Source: Tunturibacter gelidoferens (GTDB lineage Bacteria; Acidobacteriota; Terriglobia; Terriglobales; Acidobacteriaceae). Taken from it: a DNA stretch of 64,000 nt. The DNA lies in contig NZ_CP132938.1 in assembly GCF_040358255.1 (NCBI RefSeq), positions 4,836,001-4,900,000 of the forward strand. The letters run 5' to 3'. How positions within the stretch are numbered: the first letter of the stretch is position 1; every line of letters begins with the position of its first letter. Of this stretch, positions 35,258 to 44,564 are shown in pieces. Made by a program: the position numbers and the translations under genes. The notes under the pieces were generated by a model. That model had not been told where the DNA came from and did not search any database. It worked only from the letters and a program-made list of their open reading frames with translations.

Positions 35258-35738
35258 GAAATGATTTTACCCCTGACAATTGCCATTGTCGTAGGCTATA
35301 TAAATTGATTATAAACGACTTATGGCACACGCGGTGCCGAAAAATGCTCTTCACCTAGTCAGTCTTTAGTGCGTCACCTCTTTGAGCGAAGCACGCACCG
35401 CACGCTGAAGGAGCACCGTACGGATGCACGGCATAAGTAGGAGGAACTTGCTTCAATCCAATTATTCCGACCGAATTGAGGGGAACAATACGGGAACATC
35501 GACGACCCGAAAACAACCCGAATCGTACTAAACCTAACGCAGCGGCGCAAACTCGCTACAAATGAAGTCGTCAATGTAGCGCGCCCCTACTGCACACCGG
35601 AAGTGTTTGGGGCATTCTATGCGGACTATCAGATCGCCGCTGGTCATATCGCTACTCTGACCGTGGATAACCTGGACGAGATTGCCGCTGAGTTAAGGCT
35701 AGAGGCATAGACTCGCTCGCGTCAGATTCATTCCACTG
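35258..35738 (+). other. Region with a start-less coding remnant (35480-35710)
   Basis: Most of this stretch shows nothing. From 35480 a plus-strand frame encodes about 76 residues with protein-like character (NEVVNVARPYCTPEVFGAFY, GHIATLTVDNLDEIAAELRL) and stops at 35708-35710. No start codon precedes it in frame, so it is probably the 3' end of a truncated gene, consistent with an insertion boundary near the second integrase. Confidence 0.35.
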
Positions 35739-36032
35739 CTAGCGCGGTACTTCGTCGTCAGTAGCCACATACCAAGGTACGTCCTTCGTCTGAAACATCT
35801 CCGGGCAACGTGCAGTGACATGCGAAAGAACGATCTTCGCGATACGGACGCTGTGCTCTATTTCCTTTTCCCATTCCATATTTGCAAGTCCGTCACTATG
35901 CGTCGGAGGCCACCGGGCCGTTCGGATGGCGAGCACCAGACTGGAAGCAATTATCAGAGCTGGGCCCAGCTTCTGAAAGTCCACCTCACGTCGATATCCA
36001 CCGATGTCTCCGGCAGGATTAGTGGAAGTCAT
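35739..36032 (-). CDS. Hypothetical protein downstream of dnaE2
   Basis: This 97-aa ORF overlaps the end of dnaE2 by 14 nt and so likely belongs to its operon. It has one moderately hydrophobic stretch (LGPALIIASSLVLAIRTAR) and a charged C-terminal half (WEKEIEHSVRIAKIVLSHVT). No family is recognised. Confidence 0.55.
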   Translation of the reverse strand: MTSTNPAGDIGGYRREVDFQKLGPALIIASSLVLAIRTARWPPTHSDGLANMEWEKEIEHSVRIAKIVLSHVTARCPEMFQTKDVPWYVATDDEVPR

Positions 36033-39000
36033 GCGATTGCACCTCCAAAGCCTGATCGGAAAGTGGTCTCAGCCATGCCACTTTGACGTGGATGACGTCG
36101 TCCTGAACTTGCAGAATGCCACCCGCAAGAATGAACTTGCTGCGGATGACTGTTGATTGATTTCTTTCGTAAACATCGACCATGATGATGAGGTTGGCAA
36201 GCCCGGCTTCATCCTCAAGTGACATGAAGGTAATTCCATTAGCGGTTCCTGGACGTTGCCGGGCTGCGACACAGCCAGCTATGAGTACAAATTCTCCATG
36301 GCGTCGATTTTGTAGATCGTTGGAAGAAAGTACATTCTGCTTGCTAAGCGCTTTCCGGCGATATGCCATCGGATGTTTGCCGACGGTAAGGCTTGTGCCG
36401 GCATAGTCGGCGACTAATCTCTCCTCCGTACTCATCTGCTGCAGGGGCAGGCTCGCGTCATCATCGCGCAGCACATCGTTATTCTGTCGAAACAGCGGAC
36501 CCTCCAGTTTGCCTGCCCGCTCCACCTGCCAGATCGCATCACGACGATGCTCGACACCGTCGAGGGTATTCAGAGCTCCCACCCCAGCCAATCGAGCCAG
36601 TTCTTGTCTAGATAGCGACGGAACGCGCTGAGTGAGATCTTCAGCAGAACGGAAGGGACCATCGGCTTCGCGCGCTGCTACCAGCGCTTCGGCTGATCTC
36701 TTGGTCAGGTTTTTCACATAGCCGAAACCGATACGCATGGAGAGCTTTTCATGCCCTCCTCGCTCAATGGTGCATTGCCAGTCCGAAGTCTGTACGTCGA
36801 TGGGTCTGACATGAACCCCGTGGCTTTGGGCGTCCTTCACAAGCGTAGCGGCCGAGTAGAATCCCATCGGCTGGTTATTCAAGATCGCACATAGGAAAGC
36901 CTCCGGGTACTTCACTTTGATGTAAGCCGAATCGTAGGCAAGCTCACCGAAAGACGCGGCATGAGATTCCGGAAAGCCGTAGAGGGCAAAAGAACTGATG
37001 TTCTTGACAATCTGATCCTGCGATTTGGGGTCGATACCGTTCTCCGTCATTCCATCTCGCAGTTTGCCTTCGAGATTCTTCATTCGTTCCCAGGAACGTT
37101 TCATGCCCACGGCGCGGCGCAATTCGTCTGCATCGGCACCACTGAAGTTGCCTGCGATCATCGCCATCTTGAGCAGTTGCTCTTGAAAGAGCGGGACACC
37201 CAAGGTGCGCTCCAGAACCGGTTTGAGGGAGGGATGCGGGTATGTTACAGGCTGCCTCCCCATGCGTCGCTCTAGATAAGGGTGGGTCATATCCCCGTGG
37301 ATCGGTCCTGGCCGGATGAGAGCGACCTGCTTTGTAATGCAATATCGTTTCGTGGGTCGATGCTTCGGTAACGAAGCCATCTGCGCACGGCTTTCGATTT
37401 GAAACATGCCGATGGTGTCGGCACGTTGAATGGTCCGATAAACATTGTCATCTTCCGGCAGTTGCGCGAGGTCAATCCTGTCTCCATAGAACTCAGGAAT
37501 CAAGTTGAGGCAATCTGCGAGAACAGCCATCATGCCCAGGCCAAGCAGATCGACCTTGATGATGTGCATGTCTGCACAATCCTCTTTGTCCCACTGGATG
37601 ACCGTCCGACCTGGCATGGATGCCCTTTCCAATGGCACTACCTGATCGAGCTGTCCCTGACAGATCACCATCCCACCGCTATGTTGTCCGAGGTGGCGGG
37701 GCAGTCCCTGAATACGCATGGAAACTTCAAGTGTCTTGGCGATCCGGGAATTTGTCAGGTCGAAGCCTGCATTCTTATAGGAGTGTGCCATCGTGTCGTT
37801 TGGTCCGCGCCACTCCCAATTGCCTACACCTCCCGACATCTTGTCCAGGGAATCTGGATCAAGACCCATAACCTTTCCGACTTCTCTCGTCGCAGACTTT
37901 GCGCGATAGGTGATGACATTCGCAGTCATGGCAGCGCCGAGTTCGCCGTAGCGTCGATAGACATACTGGATGGCCTGTTCACGCTTATCCTCTGAAGGCA
38001 GATCGAGATCGATGTCCGGCCATTCATTTCTGCTCTCACTGAGAAATCTTTCAAAGAGCAAGTCCATTCCCACCGGATCAACGATGGTGATTTCGAGGGC
38101 ATAGCAAACAGCCGAATTGGCCGCACTCCCACGTCCCTGAATCAGGATGCCGCTGCGTTTGCAGAACTGTACAACATCCCACACGATGAGGAAATATCCC
38201 GCGAAACCTAGCTTCTCAATCAATGCGAGTTCGCGCTCAACCTGCTTCTCCGCACGGTGGTAAAGGTCTCGATTGTTTTTGGGACCATATCGCCGTTGCA
38301 CTCCCTCAGCGACACGCTTCCGCAGGAAGCTATCCATTGTTTCGCCGTCGGGCACCTGGTAGCTCGGAAACTCGTATCCAAGATCACCCAACTCGAACTT
38401 GAGACGTGACGAGAGTTCTACGGTGTTTTCCGTGGCATGAGGTACGTCACAGAACAGAGCATTCATTTCTTTCGCGGTCTGGAGATGACGCCGATTATTG
38501 AGAGTCAGAAGACGACCGGCTTTATCGAGTTCTGTGTGATAACGAATAGCCGTAAAGACATCCAGAATCTCTTTGTCATACGGGGTAGCATAGCGGACAC
38601 CATTCGTCGCCAACACTGGTAGTTGAAGTGACCGGGCAATGCGAATAGCAGCCTGATTACGCCATTCTTCTTCGCGTTCACAATGGCGCTGCAATTCAAC
38701 ATAGACGTTGTTACGTCCAAAGATGCGTATGAGACGCTCGACCGTCTCACGTCCAGCCGTCTCGCCACCGCGCATGAGAGCCGCTGCTAGTGGGCCTTCA
38801 TCTCCACCCGTTAGGCATACCAGCCCGGCAGCGTGTACCTCCAGATCATCAAAGATGGCTGCGCCTTCTTGTTTCTTCGTCTCCCGCATTTTGAATCGCG
38901 TGATGAGGCGACAGAGATTCTGATAACCCTCACGAGTTTCACAGAGCAGCGGAAGCCGGACGGGTTCGGTGATGTGTTGATACGGCACCCACGCCGGAGG

Positions 39001-39237
39001 CGTGAGTCGCGAGCCGAAAGATGAGACTGCAACTTCTGCTCCGACATGAGCGCGGAGTTCATTGCGCCTTGCGCTGGTATGGAATCGTGCGGAGCCATAC
39101 ACGCCATTGCGGTCGAGGAGAGCCATCGCTGACATTTCCAGTTCGAGAGCGCGCTCAATGAGCTTTTCCGGTTCAGACGCGCCTTCCAGAAAGCTGAATG
39201 CGCTGGCAGCATGGAGTTCTACATAACGGTCAGTCAT
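36019..39237 (-). CDS. dnaE2: Error-prone DNA polymerase DnaE2 (ImuC)
   Basis: This ~1072-aa C-family polymerase performs translesion synthesis in the ImuABC mutasome. The N-terminal PHP domain starts YVELHAASAFSFLEGASEPE. The polymerase core has the catalytic PDIDLD motif (about residues 407-412) within NEWPDIDLDLPSEDKREQAI, and also GRGSAANSAVCYALEI. The C-terminus carries HhH and OB regions (HGEFVLIAGCVAARQRPGTA). The start at 39237 overlaps the imuB stop by 8 nt; the upstream in-frame extension lies inside imuB. It is the third gene of the operon. Confidence 0.95.
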   Translation of the reverse strand: MTDRYVELHAASAFSFLEGASEPEKLIERALELEMSAMALLDRNGVYGSARFHTSARRNELRAHVGAEVAVSSFGSRLTPPAWVPYQHITEPVRLPLLCETREGYQNLCRLITRFKMRETKKQEGAAIFDDLEVHAAGLVCLTGGDEGPLAAALMRGGETAGRETVERLIRIFGRNNVYVELQRHCEREEEWRNQAAIRIARSLQLPVLATNGVRYATPYDKEILDVFTAIRYHTELDKAGRLLTLNNRRHLQTAKEMNALFCDVPHATENTVELSSRLKFELGDLGYEFPSYQVPDGETMDSFLRKRVAEGVQRRYGPKNNRDLYHRAEKQVERELALIEKLGFAGYFLIVWDVVQFCKRSGILIQGRGSAANSAVCYALEITIVDPVGMDLLFERFLSESRNEWPDIDLDLPSEDKREQAIQYVYRRYGELGAAMTANVITYRAKSATREVGKVMGLDPDSLDKMSGGVGNWEWRGPNDTMAHSYKNAGFDLTNSRIAKTLEVSMRIQGLPRHLGQHSGGMVICQGQLDQVVPLERASMPGRTVIQWDKEDCADMHIIKVDLLGLGMMAVLADCLNLIPEFYGDRIDLAQLPEDDNVYRTIQRADTIGMFQIESRAQMASLPKHRPTKRYCITKQVALIRPGPIHGDMTHPYLERRMGRQPVTYPHPSLKPVLERTLGVPLFQEQLLKMAMIAGNFSGADADELRRAVGMKRSWERMKNLEGKLRDGMTENGIDPKSQDQIVKNISSFALYGFPESHAASFGELAYDSAYIKVKYPEAFLCAILNNQPMGFYSAATLVKDAQSHGVHVRPIDVQTSDWQCTIERGGHEKLSMRIGFGYVKNLTKRSAEALVAAREADGPFRSAEDLTQRVPSLSRQELARLAGVGALNTLDGVEHRRDAIWQVERAGKLEGPLFRQNNDVLRDDDASLPLQQMSTEERLVADYAGTSLTVGKHPMAYRRKALSKQNVLSSNDLQNRRHGEFVLIAGCVAARQRPGTANGITFMSLEDEAGLANLIIMVDVYERNQSTVIRSKFILAGGILQVQDDVIHVKVAWLRPLSDQALEVQSHDFH

Positions 39238-40744
39238 AGAGCGCCGCCATGTGCCACTTGTTCTCGAAAAGGTCACGCATCATGCAGCAGCAGAGCATGG
39301 AACCGTCCTGCGATCGCGCTACTAGATCCCACTGCTCGCAGCCCCAGAGCGTCCGCGCCCACCAATCGCCGCCGACAACCCAGGGTCCGTAGGCGTGTTC
39401 AACGACATAGCGGCGATCTCGAAAAAAGAATATCGACGGTCGCCCGTTTTGCAACGTGATGGAAGCGGCTTCAGATGGCCGAAGGACACGCATGGAGGCC
39501 CGCGGCTGCGAGGATGCAGCTACAGTCGATTCGCCAGAAAGAACACTGAAAGGCCCCATACGAAAACTTTCCAGTGCATGAGTGTCCTGAAGTACAGCGC
39601 AGCCGACATTGTTCTCTCCGACGATGGCCCGAATGCGAGCAAGCGTAACGTCTAGCCGGCTTGCCTCTGGAAGCTGGGGAGAGAAAAGCCCAAGCTGCAC
39701 TTTGCTGGTGCTGCCTGGCTCAGCATGCAACGCGATAGCAAGAATGGAGGCGGCGGGTGGATGCGCCTGGAGATCGAGATGAAGCAGCTTGATCCAGACT
39801 TGTTTGTCTGTTGTCGGCAGCGCAGGCCGGACGGTTCTGGTATGTGACGCCCCACCATCCAGCGTCAGTGTGATGGTCAAAGAAGCCAGCGCGAGGATGC
39901 GTGCCTTCGCCCGCAGAATAAGTTGATCCAGCATCATATTCGCGATAAAGAGCAATGAATCCAGTAGATCGACAGGCGCATCCAGCTCCATTCGCTCATC
40001 CAGCGTGAAGGGCGGCTCAACTGGTTGGAAGAGATGGGGATGTTCGCCGCGTGCCAGTTCCCGGAGACGTTTGCCATCCTGTCCCATGCGGGCGATGAGC
40101 TCTTTTTCGGGAAGGGCTGCCAGATTACCCAACGTTCGAATGCCCCATAGAGCGAATGTTTCCGTCTGCGTATTTGTGAGATCGAGAACAGTCAATGGCA
40201 GGCCGGATAAGATTTCAGCCTTACTCTGCCGAGGAATGACCTGAATGGCTGAACGCACCATCGGGCCTTTCGCAAGACAAGCCGCTGCATGAAAGTTGTC
40301 GCTGACGGTGACTCGGGCAGATATACCGAGCGACCTCACTCGCTGTAGCAGGCTTTGCGCGAGCAGTTCAGGAGGACCAAATAGACTCTTCGTGCCTGCG
40401 ATGTCGATGCTGCAGAGCAGGGCTGTGTCTTGTCTGTGTTCTTCTATCCGCGGTGAGAACGCACCTGCGCATTCGAGGAGTATCAATCTTGTTCTTGTCT
40501 CTGCCTGACCTGAACGCGACAGAACTATCGGTTCCGAGAACGTATCGACTTCCACTCGGGTCATGCCGCGAGCCAGGCCGGCAAGCCTCGCCTTAGTGTT
40601 CAGAGAGCAGACGTATTGCGAGGGTGGTTCACCTTCCATGACGACACAGGGCTTGCTGTGCAGTTCTGGGCGAAGCCGCAAAAGCGATTGCGCTGGAAAT
40701 TCTTTCGCATAGAGACACGCATAGAGTTCCGTTGGCGTTGTCAT
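39230..40744 (-). CDS. imuB: ImuB, Y-family polymerase-like mutasome protein
   Basis: This 504-aa protein has the Y-family layout opening ELYACLYAKEFPAQSLLRLR, with a little-finger-like C-terminus. ImuB proteins normally lack the catalytic acidic residues and bridge DnaE2 to the beta clamp. Supporting segments are SIDIAGTKSLFGPPELLAQS, LRRVRSLGIS-like RVRSLGISARVTVSDN and LAALPEKELIARMGQDGKRL (HhH). The ATG at 40744 overlaps the imuA stop (ATGA) and is preferred to a slightly longer frame. Confidence 0.9.
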   Translation of the reverse strand: MTTPTELYACLYAKEFPAQSLLRLRPELHSKPCVVMEGEPPSQYVCSLNTKARLAGLARGMTRVEVDTFSEPIVLSRSGQAETRTRLILLECAGAFSPRIEEHRQDTALLCSIDIAGTKSLFGPPELLAQSLLQRVRSLGISARVTVSDNFHAAACLAKGPMVRSAIQVIPRQSKAEILSGLPLTVLDLTNTQTETFALWGIRTLGNLAALPEKELIARMGQDGKRLRELARGEHPHLFQPVEPPFTLDERMELDAPVDLLDSLLFIANMMLDQLILRAKARILALASLTITLTLDGGASHTRTVRPALPTTDKQVWIKLLHLDLQAHPPAASILAIALHAEPGSTSKVQLGLFSPQLPEASRLDVTLARIRAIVGENNVGCAVLQDTHALESFRMGPFSVLSGESTVAASSQPRASMRVLRPSEAASITLQNGRPSIFFFRDRRYVVEHAYGPWVVGGDWWARTLWGCEQWDLVARSQDGSMLCCCMMRDLFENKWHMAALYD

Positions 40745-41781
40745 CTTGCACCTGCCCATGCCGTCCGACAATCCCAGGTAACTCCAGTGACATTCTTCGG
40801 CGGCTTGCGCAATAGAACGACATTGCTTGTGTTCGGCGCGAAACGTCGCCGTGTGACCTCAACATGAGGTTGTATTCCTGTGAATACGGTGGCGTCATTG
40901 CTGATCACTTCCGCTGGCTGGAGAAGAAGCAGTAACTCAGCACTGCTCTTTGCACACGGATGCTGGGTGAGGAGAAGAACGCTCGATTGAGTTCGCTCTG
41001 CTGCCGCTCGATAGCGAAACCAGGTAGAGAGCTGGATGCGTGAGACGAACTCCGGAGCGAGGCCAGCCATATCCAGCACGACTCCGCTAAAGCCGCCGCC
41101 CTGTAAAAGCAGATCAGCAGCTCCCAATGCCTGTTCGATGCGCCCCCACGGTTTGGACGTTGGAACGTAACGTCGTGAAGTGACGGCTGTTGGTTCGTCG
41201 CTGGCAACGAAGCTCGGCCTTTCTTCCCTCGCTCTGCGTTGCGGCTCCGCGCAGCGCGGCGCGAAGGATTGTGGACCGAGCAAATCGCTGACAGCACCGG
41301 ACAGTCCCTTTGCCTCACCACGCGGATGCGCACCACATCCTCCGCCGTGTAACCCCTGCTTTGCAGGACGCGGAACGAGGTACCTGTCTGGTAAAACGAA
41401 GGTGCGCGCTGGGCGTTTCTCCGCCTCCTGTACTGCACCGCAGCGAACCCATAAAAGCCGTTCAAGATCGACACCAGCAGCGGCGGCAGACACGGGATCA
41501 AAGTTGTTTGAGGCGTCAATCCAGGCGCAAACCTTCGATGCTTGGGTCAGGTGCGCCACAAACGAAAGAGCGATGTCTGTTCGCCCCGAGCACTCTGGCC
41601 CAACCAACTCGCTTATCGCCCCAATGGGTAGACCGCCTTGCAGGAGATTGTCCAGGGATTGAATGCCAGTCTCCGCTACCGGTCGGATCATTTTGGGCGC
41701 TGGAGTCAGTGCGGATGGAATCTTATGCGCAAGAGCCGCTTCGATCTGTGTTCGGATTGTGGCGGTAGTAGGCATAAGCAT
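40741..41781 (-). CDS. imuA: ImuA, RecA-like mutasome protein with internal insertion
   Basis: This 346-aa protein has a RecA-like N-terminal half (TGIQSLDNLLQGGLPIGAIS, ELVGPECSGRTDIALSFVAH with a P-loop-like GPECSGRTD) and a C-terminal half (ADLLLQGGGFSGVVLDMAGL, SSVLLLTQHPCAKSSAELLL). ImuA is usually about 240-260 aa. Here residues ~124-205 are an Arg/Gly/Pro-rich in-frame insertion (RPAKQGLHGGGCGAHPRGEA, LGPQSFAPRCAEPQRRARE) that splits the fold. It is first in the imuA-imuB-dnaE2 operon and divergent from the SRAP gene. Confidence 0.85.
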   Translation of the reverse strand: MLMPTTATIRTQIEAALAHKIPSALTPAPKMIRPVAETGIQSLDNLLQGGLPIGAISELVGPECSGRTDIALSFVAHLTQASKVCAWIDASNNFDPVSAAAAGVDLERLLWVRCGAVQEAEKRPARTFVLPDRYLVPRPAKQGLHGGGCGAHPRGEAKGLSGAVSDLLGPQSFAPRCAEPQRRAREERPSFVASDEPTAVTSRRYVPTSKPWGRIEQALGAADLLLQGGGFSGVVLDMAGLAPEFVSRIQLSTWFRYRAAAERTQSSVLLLTQHPCAKSSAELLLLLQPAEVISNDATVFTGIQPHVEVTRRRFAPNTSNVVLLRKPPKNVTGVTWDCRTAWAGAR

Positions 41782-41887
41782 GTCTTCGCTTTATATTCGC
41801 CTATTCCTGCCTGTAGGAGCCACCTGGACCGCCCTTAAAGTAGTGCAGGATTCTAGGTAAGTGATTGCTTGTAAAGGAGAAGAATTT

Positions 41888-41939
41888 ATTTGGGACATAG
41901 CGTTGGGCAGAGCCCAAATCCAGAATTTACACTTTCTGG
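41888..41939. promoter_or_regulatory. Adjacent palindromes in the imuA/SRAP divergent promoter region
   Basis: ATTTGGG (41888-41894) pairs with CCCAAAT (41913-41919). Immediately after it, CCAGAA (41920-41925) pairs with TTCTGG (41934-41939). They lie in the 268-bp gap between divergent DNA-damage operons, where an SOS operator would be expected. No textbook LexA box is visible. Confidence 0.4.
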
Positions 41940-42049
41940 GAGTAGGGTGGATATCTAAAATGGACGGACGCGAATCATCTCCGTCACTCTAGGTAGCTGC
42001 GTCGCGATGACGAAAAGATCCCTGCAGGGTCGTGAAGGAGACTTGTACG

Positions 42050-42715
42050 ATGTGCGGGCGCTACAGGAGACCAGGCAAGCAGAAGATCGCGGAGGCCTTT
42101 GCCGTGAGTGAGGGCCTGGACGCGTTCGATCTCGAACCGGATGACAATGCCTGTCCTCAATCCTTTCAGCCCGTCATCCATTTGAATGAAAACGGCGAGC
42201 GGCAGATGGAACTGATGCGCTGGGCGTTCAGGCTCCCCGACAGACTCCTATTCAATGCTCGTTCCGAAGGAATCGAGAAAGCAAAGTTCTGGACTGATTC
42301 CTTTCAGAAGCGACGCTGCATTATTCCGGCAAGTGCGATCCAGGAAGCGCAAGATCTCCCCGATGGAAAGAAGGGAGACAAATACGAGTTCGATATTCCC
42401 GGTCGAGAAGTTTTCGGAATGGCAGGTATATGGAAGCTCTGGAAACATCCGGGGACGGGTCAATGGGAATCGACATTCGTAGTTCTCACCGGAGAACCGA
42501 ACGAAGTGATGCAGCCGATTCACAATCGTCTGACGACTGTGTTGCAGCCGAAGGACTATGCAGAGTATCTCGCGTTCTCTGAGAGGCCGCCCGTCCATTC
42601 GCTTCGTATTCTGCCGTCCAATGAATTGCGTGCGATACGTTTAGAGAAGTCCGTGCCAAAGCTACAGGCGAAGCCTAAAGCAAACCCGCAGATTGCCCTT
42701 TTCGGTTCGGAGTGA
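42050..42715 (+). CDS. SRAP (YedK/HMCES-type) abasic-site protein
   Basis: This 221-aa protein forms DNA-protein crosslinks at abasic sites in single-stranded DNA. The start at 42050 places the catalytic Cys at position 2 (MCGRYRRPG), as the family requires, and AAGGAG lies 9 nt upstream. LLFNARSEGIE carries the conserved Asn, ASAIQE the Glu, and VMQPIHNRLTTVL the His. It is divergent from the imuA operon and followed by a NUDIX gene 6 nt later. Confidence 0.93.
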   Translation: MCGRYRRPGKQKIAEAFAVSEGLDAFDLEPDDNACPQSFQPVIHLNENGERQMELMRWAFRLPDRLLFNARSEGIEKAKFWTDSFQKRRCIIPASAIQEAQDLPDGKKGDKYEFDIPGREVFGMAGIWKLWKHPGTGQWESTFVVLTGEPNEVMQPIHNRLTTVLQPKDYAEYLAFSERPPVHSLRILPSNELRAIRLEKSVPKLQAKPKANPQIALFGSE

Positions 42716-42721
42716 TCGTGT

Positions 42722-43171
42722 ATGCCAAAACGCAGCGCAGGTCTTTTGATGTTTCGCAAATTGAATGGTCAGTTGGAGGTCTTTCTTGTTCATCCGGGAG
42801 GACCGCTCTGGGCCAAGAAAGACAAGGGTGCGTGGACGATACCCAAAGGTGAATATGAGCAGGACGAGAATCCGCTTGTCGCAGCGCGGCGCGAGTTCGA
42901 AGAGGAGACGGGCTTTCCTGCAACCGGCGATTTGGTCGATCTAGGCTCGATCAAACAGAAGGGCGGTAAACTCGTGACCGCATGGGCATTCCAGGGTGAT
43001 TGCGATCCAGCCAAATTGATGAGCAATACATGCGAGATCGAATGGCCTCCGCGCTCCGGCCGTCATCTCGAAATTCCCGAGGTTGATCGGGGCCACTGGT
43101 TTTCGATGAACGAAGCAAATGAATATATTCGCGAGGAACAACATGAGCTTCTGCGCAGGCTCGTGCAATGA
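42722..43171 (+). CDS. NUDIX hydrolase
   Basis: This 149-aa pyrophosphohydrolase has a complete Nudix box at about residues 43-65 (GEYEQDENPLVAARREFEEE followed by TGF). The opening KRSAGLLMFRKLNGQLEVFL and GGPLWAKKDKGAWTIPKGEY place it near the 'mutT-like, diadenosine/NTP' group often annotated NUDIX domain-containing. Next to a mutagenesis operon it may sanitise nucleotides; that role is inference. Confidence 0.9.
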   Translation: MPKRSAGLLMFRKLNGQLEVFLVHPGGPLWAKKDKGAWTIPKGEYEQDENPLVAARREFEEETGFPATGDLVDLGSIKQKGGKLVTAWAFQGDCDPAKLMSNTCEIEWPPRSGRHLEIPEVDRGHWFSMNEANEYIREEQHELLRRLVQ

Positions 43172-43278
43172 CTCAATTTGAGTTCAACGTTCTTTGGCAG
43201 GCGTCTCCAGGTGTCGACTTCGAACTTCCAGCGTGCGATGAAGGCATGGTTCTGCTGAAGTTGTGGGCACGCAAATGA
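43168..43278 (+). CDS. Mini-ORF coupled to NUDIX gene (36 aa)
   Basis: The ATG overlaps the NUDIX stop (ATGA). The product starts TQFEFNVLWQASPGVDFELP and ends LLKLWARK. It could be a genuine microprotein or the decayed start of a longer gene; the coding-like composition is the only support. Confidence 0.3.
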   Translation: MTQFEFNVLWQASPGVDFELPACDEGMVLLKLWARK

Positions 43279-43379
43279 TGCGACTCTGGCGCAAGAGCTA
43301 CCGAAAGTGCGGAAAATACGAATGGGACGCTGGCACACGGCTTCTATCGCCGCGTGGCGCAGTGTTCCGGATGTGGTGA
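43275..43379 (+). CDS. Second coupled mini-ORF (34 aa)
   Basis: It starts at ATGATG overlapping the stop of the preceding mini-ORF and encodes a basic peptide (MRLWRKSYRKCGKYEWDAG). Two successive ATGA couplings are unusual by chance, but the function is unknown. Confidence 0.28.
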   Translation: MMRLWRKSYRKCGKYEWDAGTRLLSPRGAVFRMW

Positions 43380-43473
43380 GCTGTGATTGAAGACTATTCC
43401 CGCGACTAAGTTTTATTAGTTCCGCTGTCGAGTTCGTGTGCTACGGTGTTACGCTTTCTCTATTGGAGATCGG

Positions 43474-43839
43474 ATGAGCATAACTGGAGCAGTATCTGAA
43501 TTGGACAAAGAAATATCCGCGTTGAACAAAGAAATCAACCGTCTGACGCAGATCCGCGAGTCTCTCTTGAAGAGCCCTGCTGGAGAAAGTCGACCGAATA
43601 TAAGCACAGCCGGTAAAACCCAAAAACGAAAATATGTGCGTTCTGCTGTTACACCAGCAAAGACCTCCTCGCCGGCTAAAAAGTCCAACACCAGGAAGAA
43701 GATTGCGCCGGTGAAAGCATCCGCTTCGGTGAAAGCGACAGCTCCGGCGAAGAAGAGAGTGGTATCCGCAGCAACCAGGAAGAAGATGTCTGACGCTGCC
43801 AAGGCGCGGGCGGCGGTTAAGTCCGAACCGGCGAAGTAG
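43474..43839 (+). CDS. Histone H1-like Lys/Ala-rich protein
   Basis: This 121-aa protein has an N-terminal coiled coil (VSELDKEISALNKEINRLTQ) and a long Lys/Ala/Pro/Thr-rich tail (TPAKTSSPAKKSNTRKKIAP, KATAPAKKRVVSAATRKK). The composition matches bacterial H1-like or H-NS-like nucleoid proteins. It probably oligomerises through the coiled coil and binds DNA through the tail. The start follows GGAG, and a strong terminator follows. Confidence 0.65.
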   Translation: MSITGAVSELDKEISALNKEINRLTQIRESLLKSPAGESRPNISTAGKTQKRKYVRSAVTPAKTSSPAKKSNTRKKIAPVKASASVKATAPAKKRVVSAATRKKMSDAAKARAAVKSEPAK

Positions 43840-43843
43840 TAGT

Positions 43844-43879
43844 TTAATTGAGGTGAGAGAACACCCTCACCTCAATTAA
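43844..43879. terminator. Bidirectional hairpin terminator
   Basis: Perfect 14-bp arms (43844-43857 TTAATTGAGGTGAG with 43866-43879) enclose an 8-nt loop. The AT-rich ends can serve both the H1-like gene and the convergent lipoprotein gene. Confidence 0.75.
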
Positions 43880-43909
43880 TAGATGCATCGATTCGCCCCT
43901 GTTCAGATT

Positions 43910-44530
43910 TCATTGGCTCGGAACTTCCCAGCCTTGGTTGGTCAACTGGAGTCCCGCAACTTCATTTGACTTCGATATGCCGTTTACTGTCGTCCGAATA
44001 TCTCCGAACTCGCGCTGTATATCGGGTCGTTCCGCCCAGGGTGCGAGGTTTGCGATCTTATAGGTATAGCTGACCTCGGACTGAGAGGACGCTCCCGTGT
44101 TGATGGGCTCGGTCCATTTCACAATCGAATCGACCATCCTATCTCCATAGCAGAAGCCGGCGGTTTGGCCGAAGATTCCGGAGGCCTGCTGAAGATATTT
44201 CTTGCCTACCTCGGTCGGTTGATAGCGCTTCACGCGCCGAGGCGCACCTGGGCCAAAGATGCCTGGAGTGGGAGCGATCGTATCTGAAGATCCAACCAGA
44301 CCCGCCGCCTCTAAAACTGCAATTTGGACGCCAGTCCCCGACTGGAGTTTCTGTTCGGATTCGGAAACATCGATTGGAAATGGACGACCGATCCAGGTAC
44401 AAGCTTTTCCGTGTTTCTCAAGATACTGGTTGATAGCTTTCCTGAAATTGTCGTCGCTCGGTTTCTGGGCGTTGTCGCAAGCGGTAAGGAAAATAACCCC
44501 TACGAGAAAGAGGAGAGAGAATCTGCGCAT
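43910..44530 (-). CDS. Hypothetical lipoprotein
   Basis: This 206-aa protein starts at 44530 after CTGGAGGATA and has a lipoprotein signal (RRFSLLFLVGVIFLTACDN, lipobox LTAC). The mature part includes YQPTEVGKKYLQQASGIFGQ, TAGFCYGDRMVDSIVKWTEP and a mainly mixed fold. No family is recognised by name. Confidence 0.7.
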   Translation of the reverse strand: MRRFSLLFLVGVIFLTACDNAQKPSDDNFRKAINQYLEKHGKACTWIGRPFPIDVSESEQKLQSGTGVQIAVLEAAGLVGSSDTIAPTPGIFGPGAPRRVKRYQPTEVGKKYLQQASGIFGQTAGFCYGDRMVDSIVKWTEPINTGASSQSEVSYTYKIANLAPWAERPDIQREFGDIRTTVNGISKSNEVAGLQLTNQGWEVPSQ

Positions 44531-44564
44531 AAAAATATCCTCCAGAGTAATTGGTAGATCAGAG

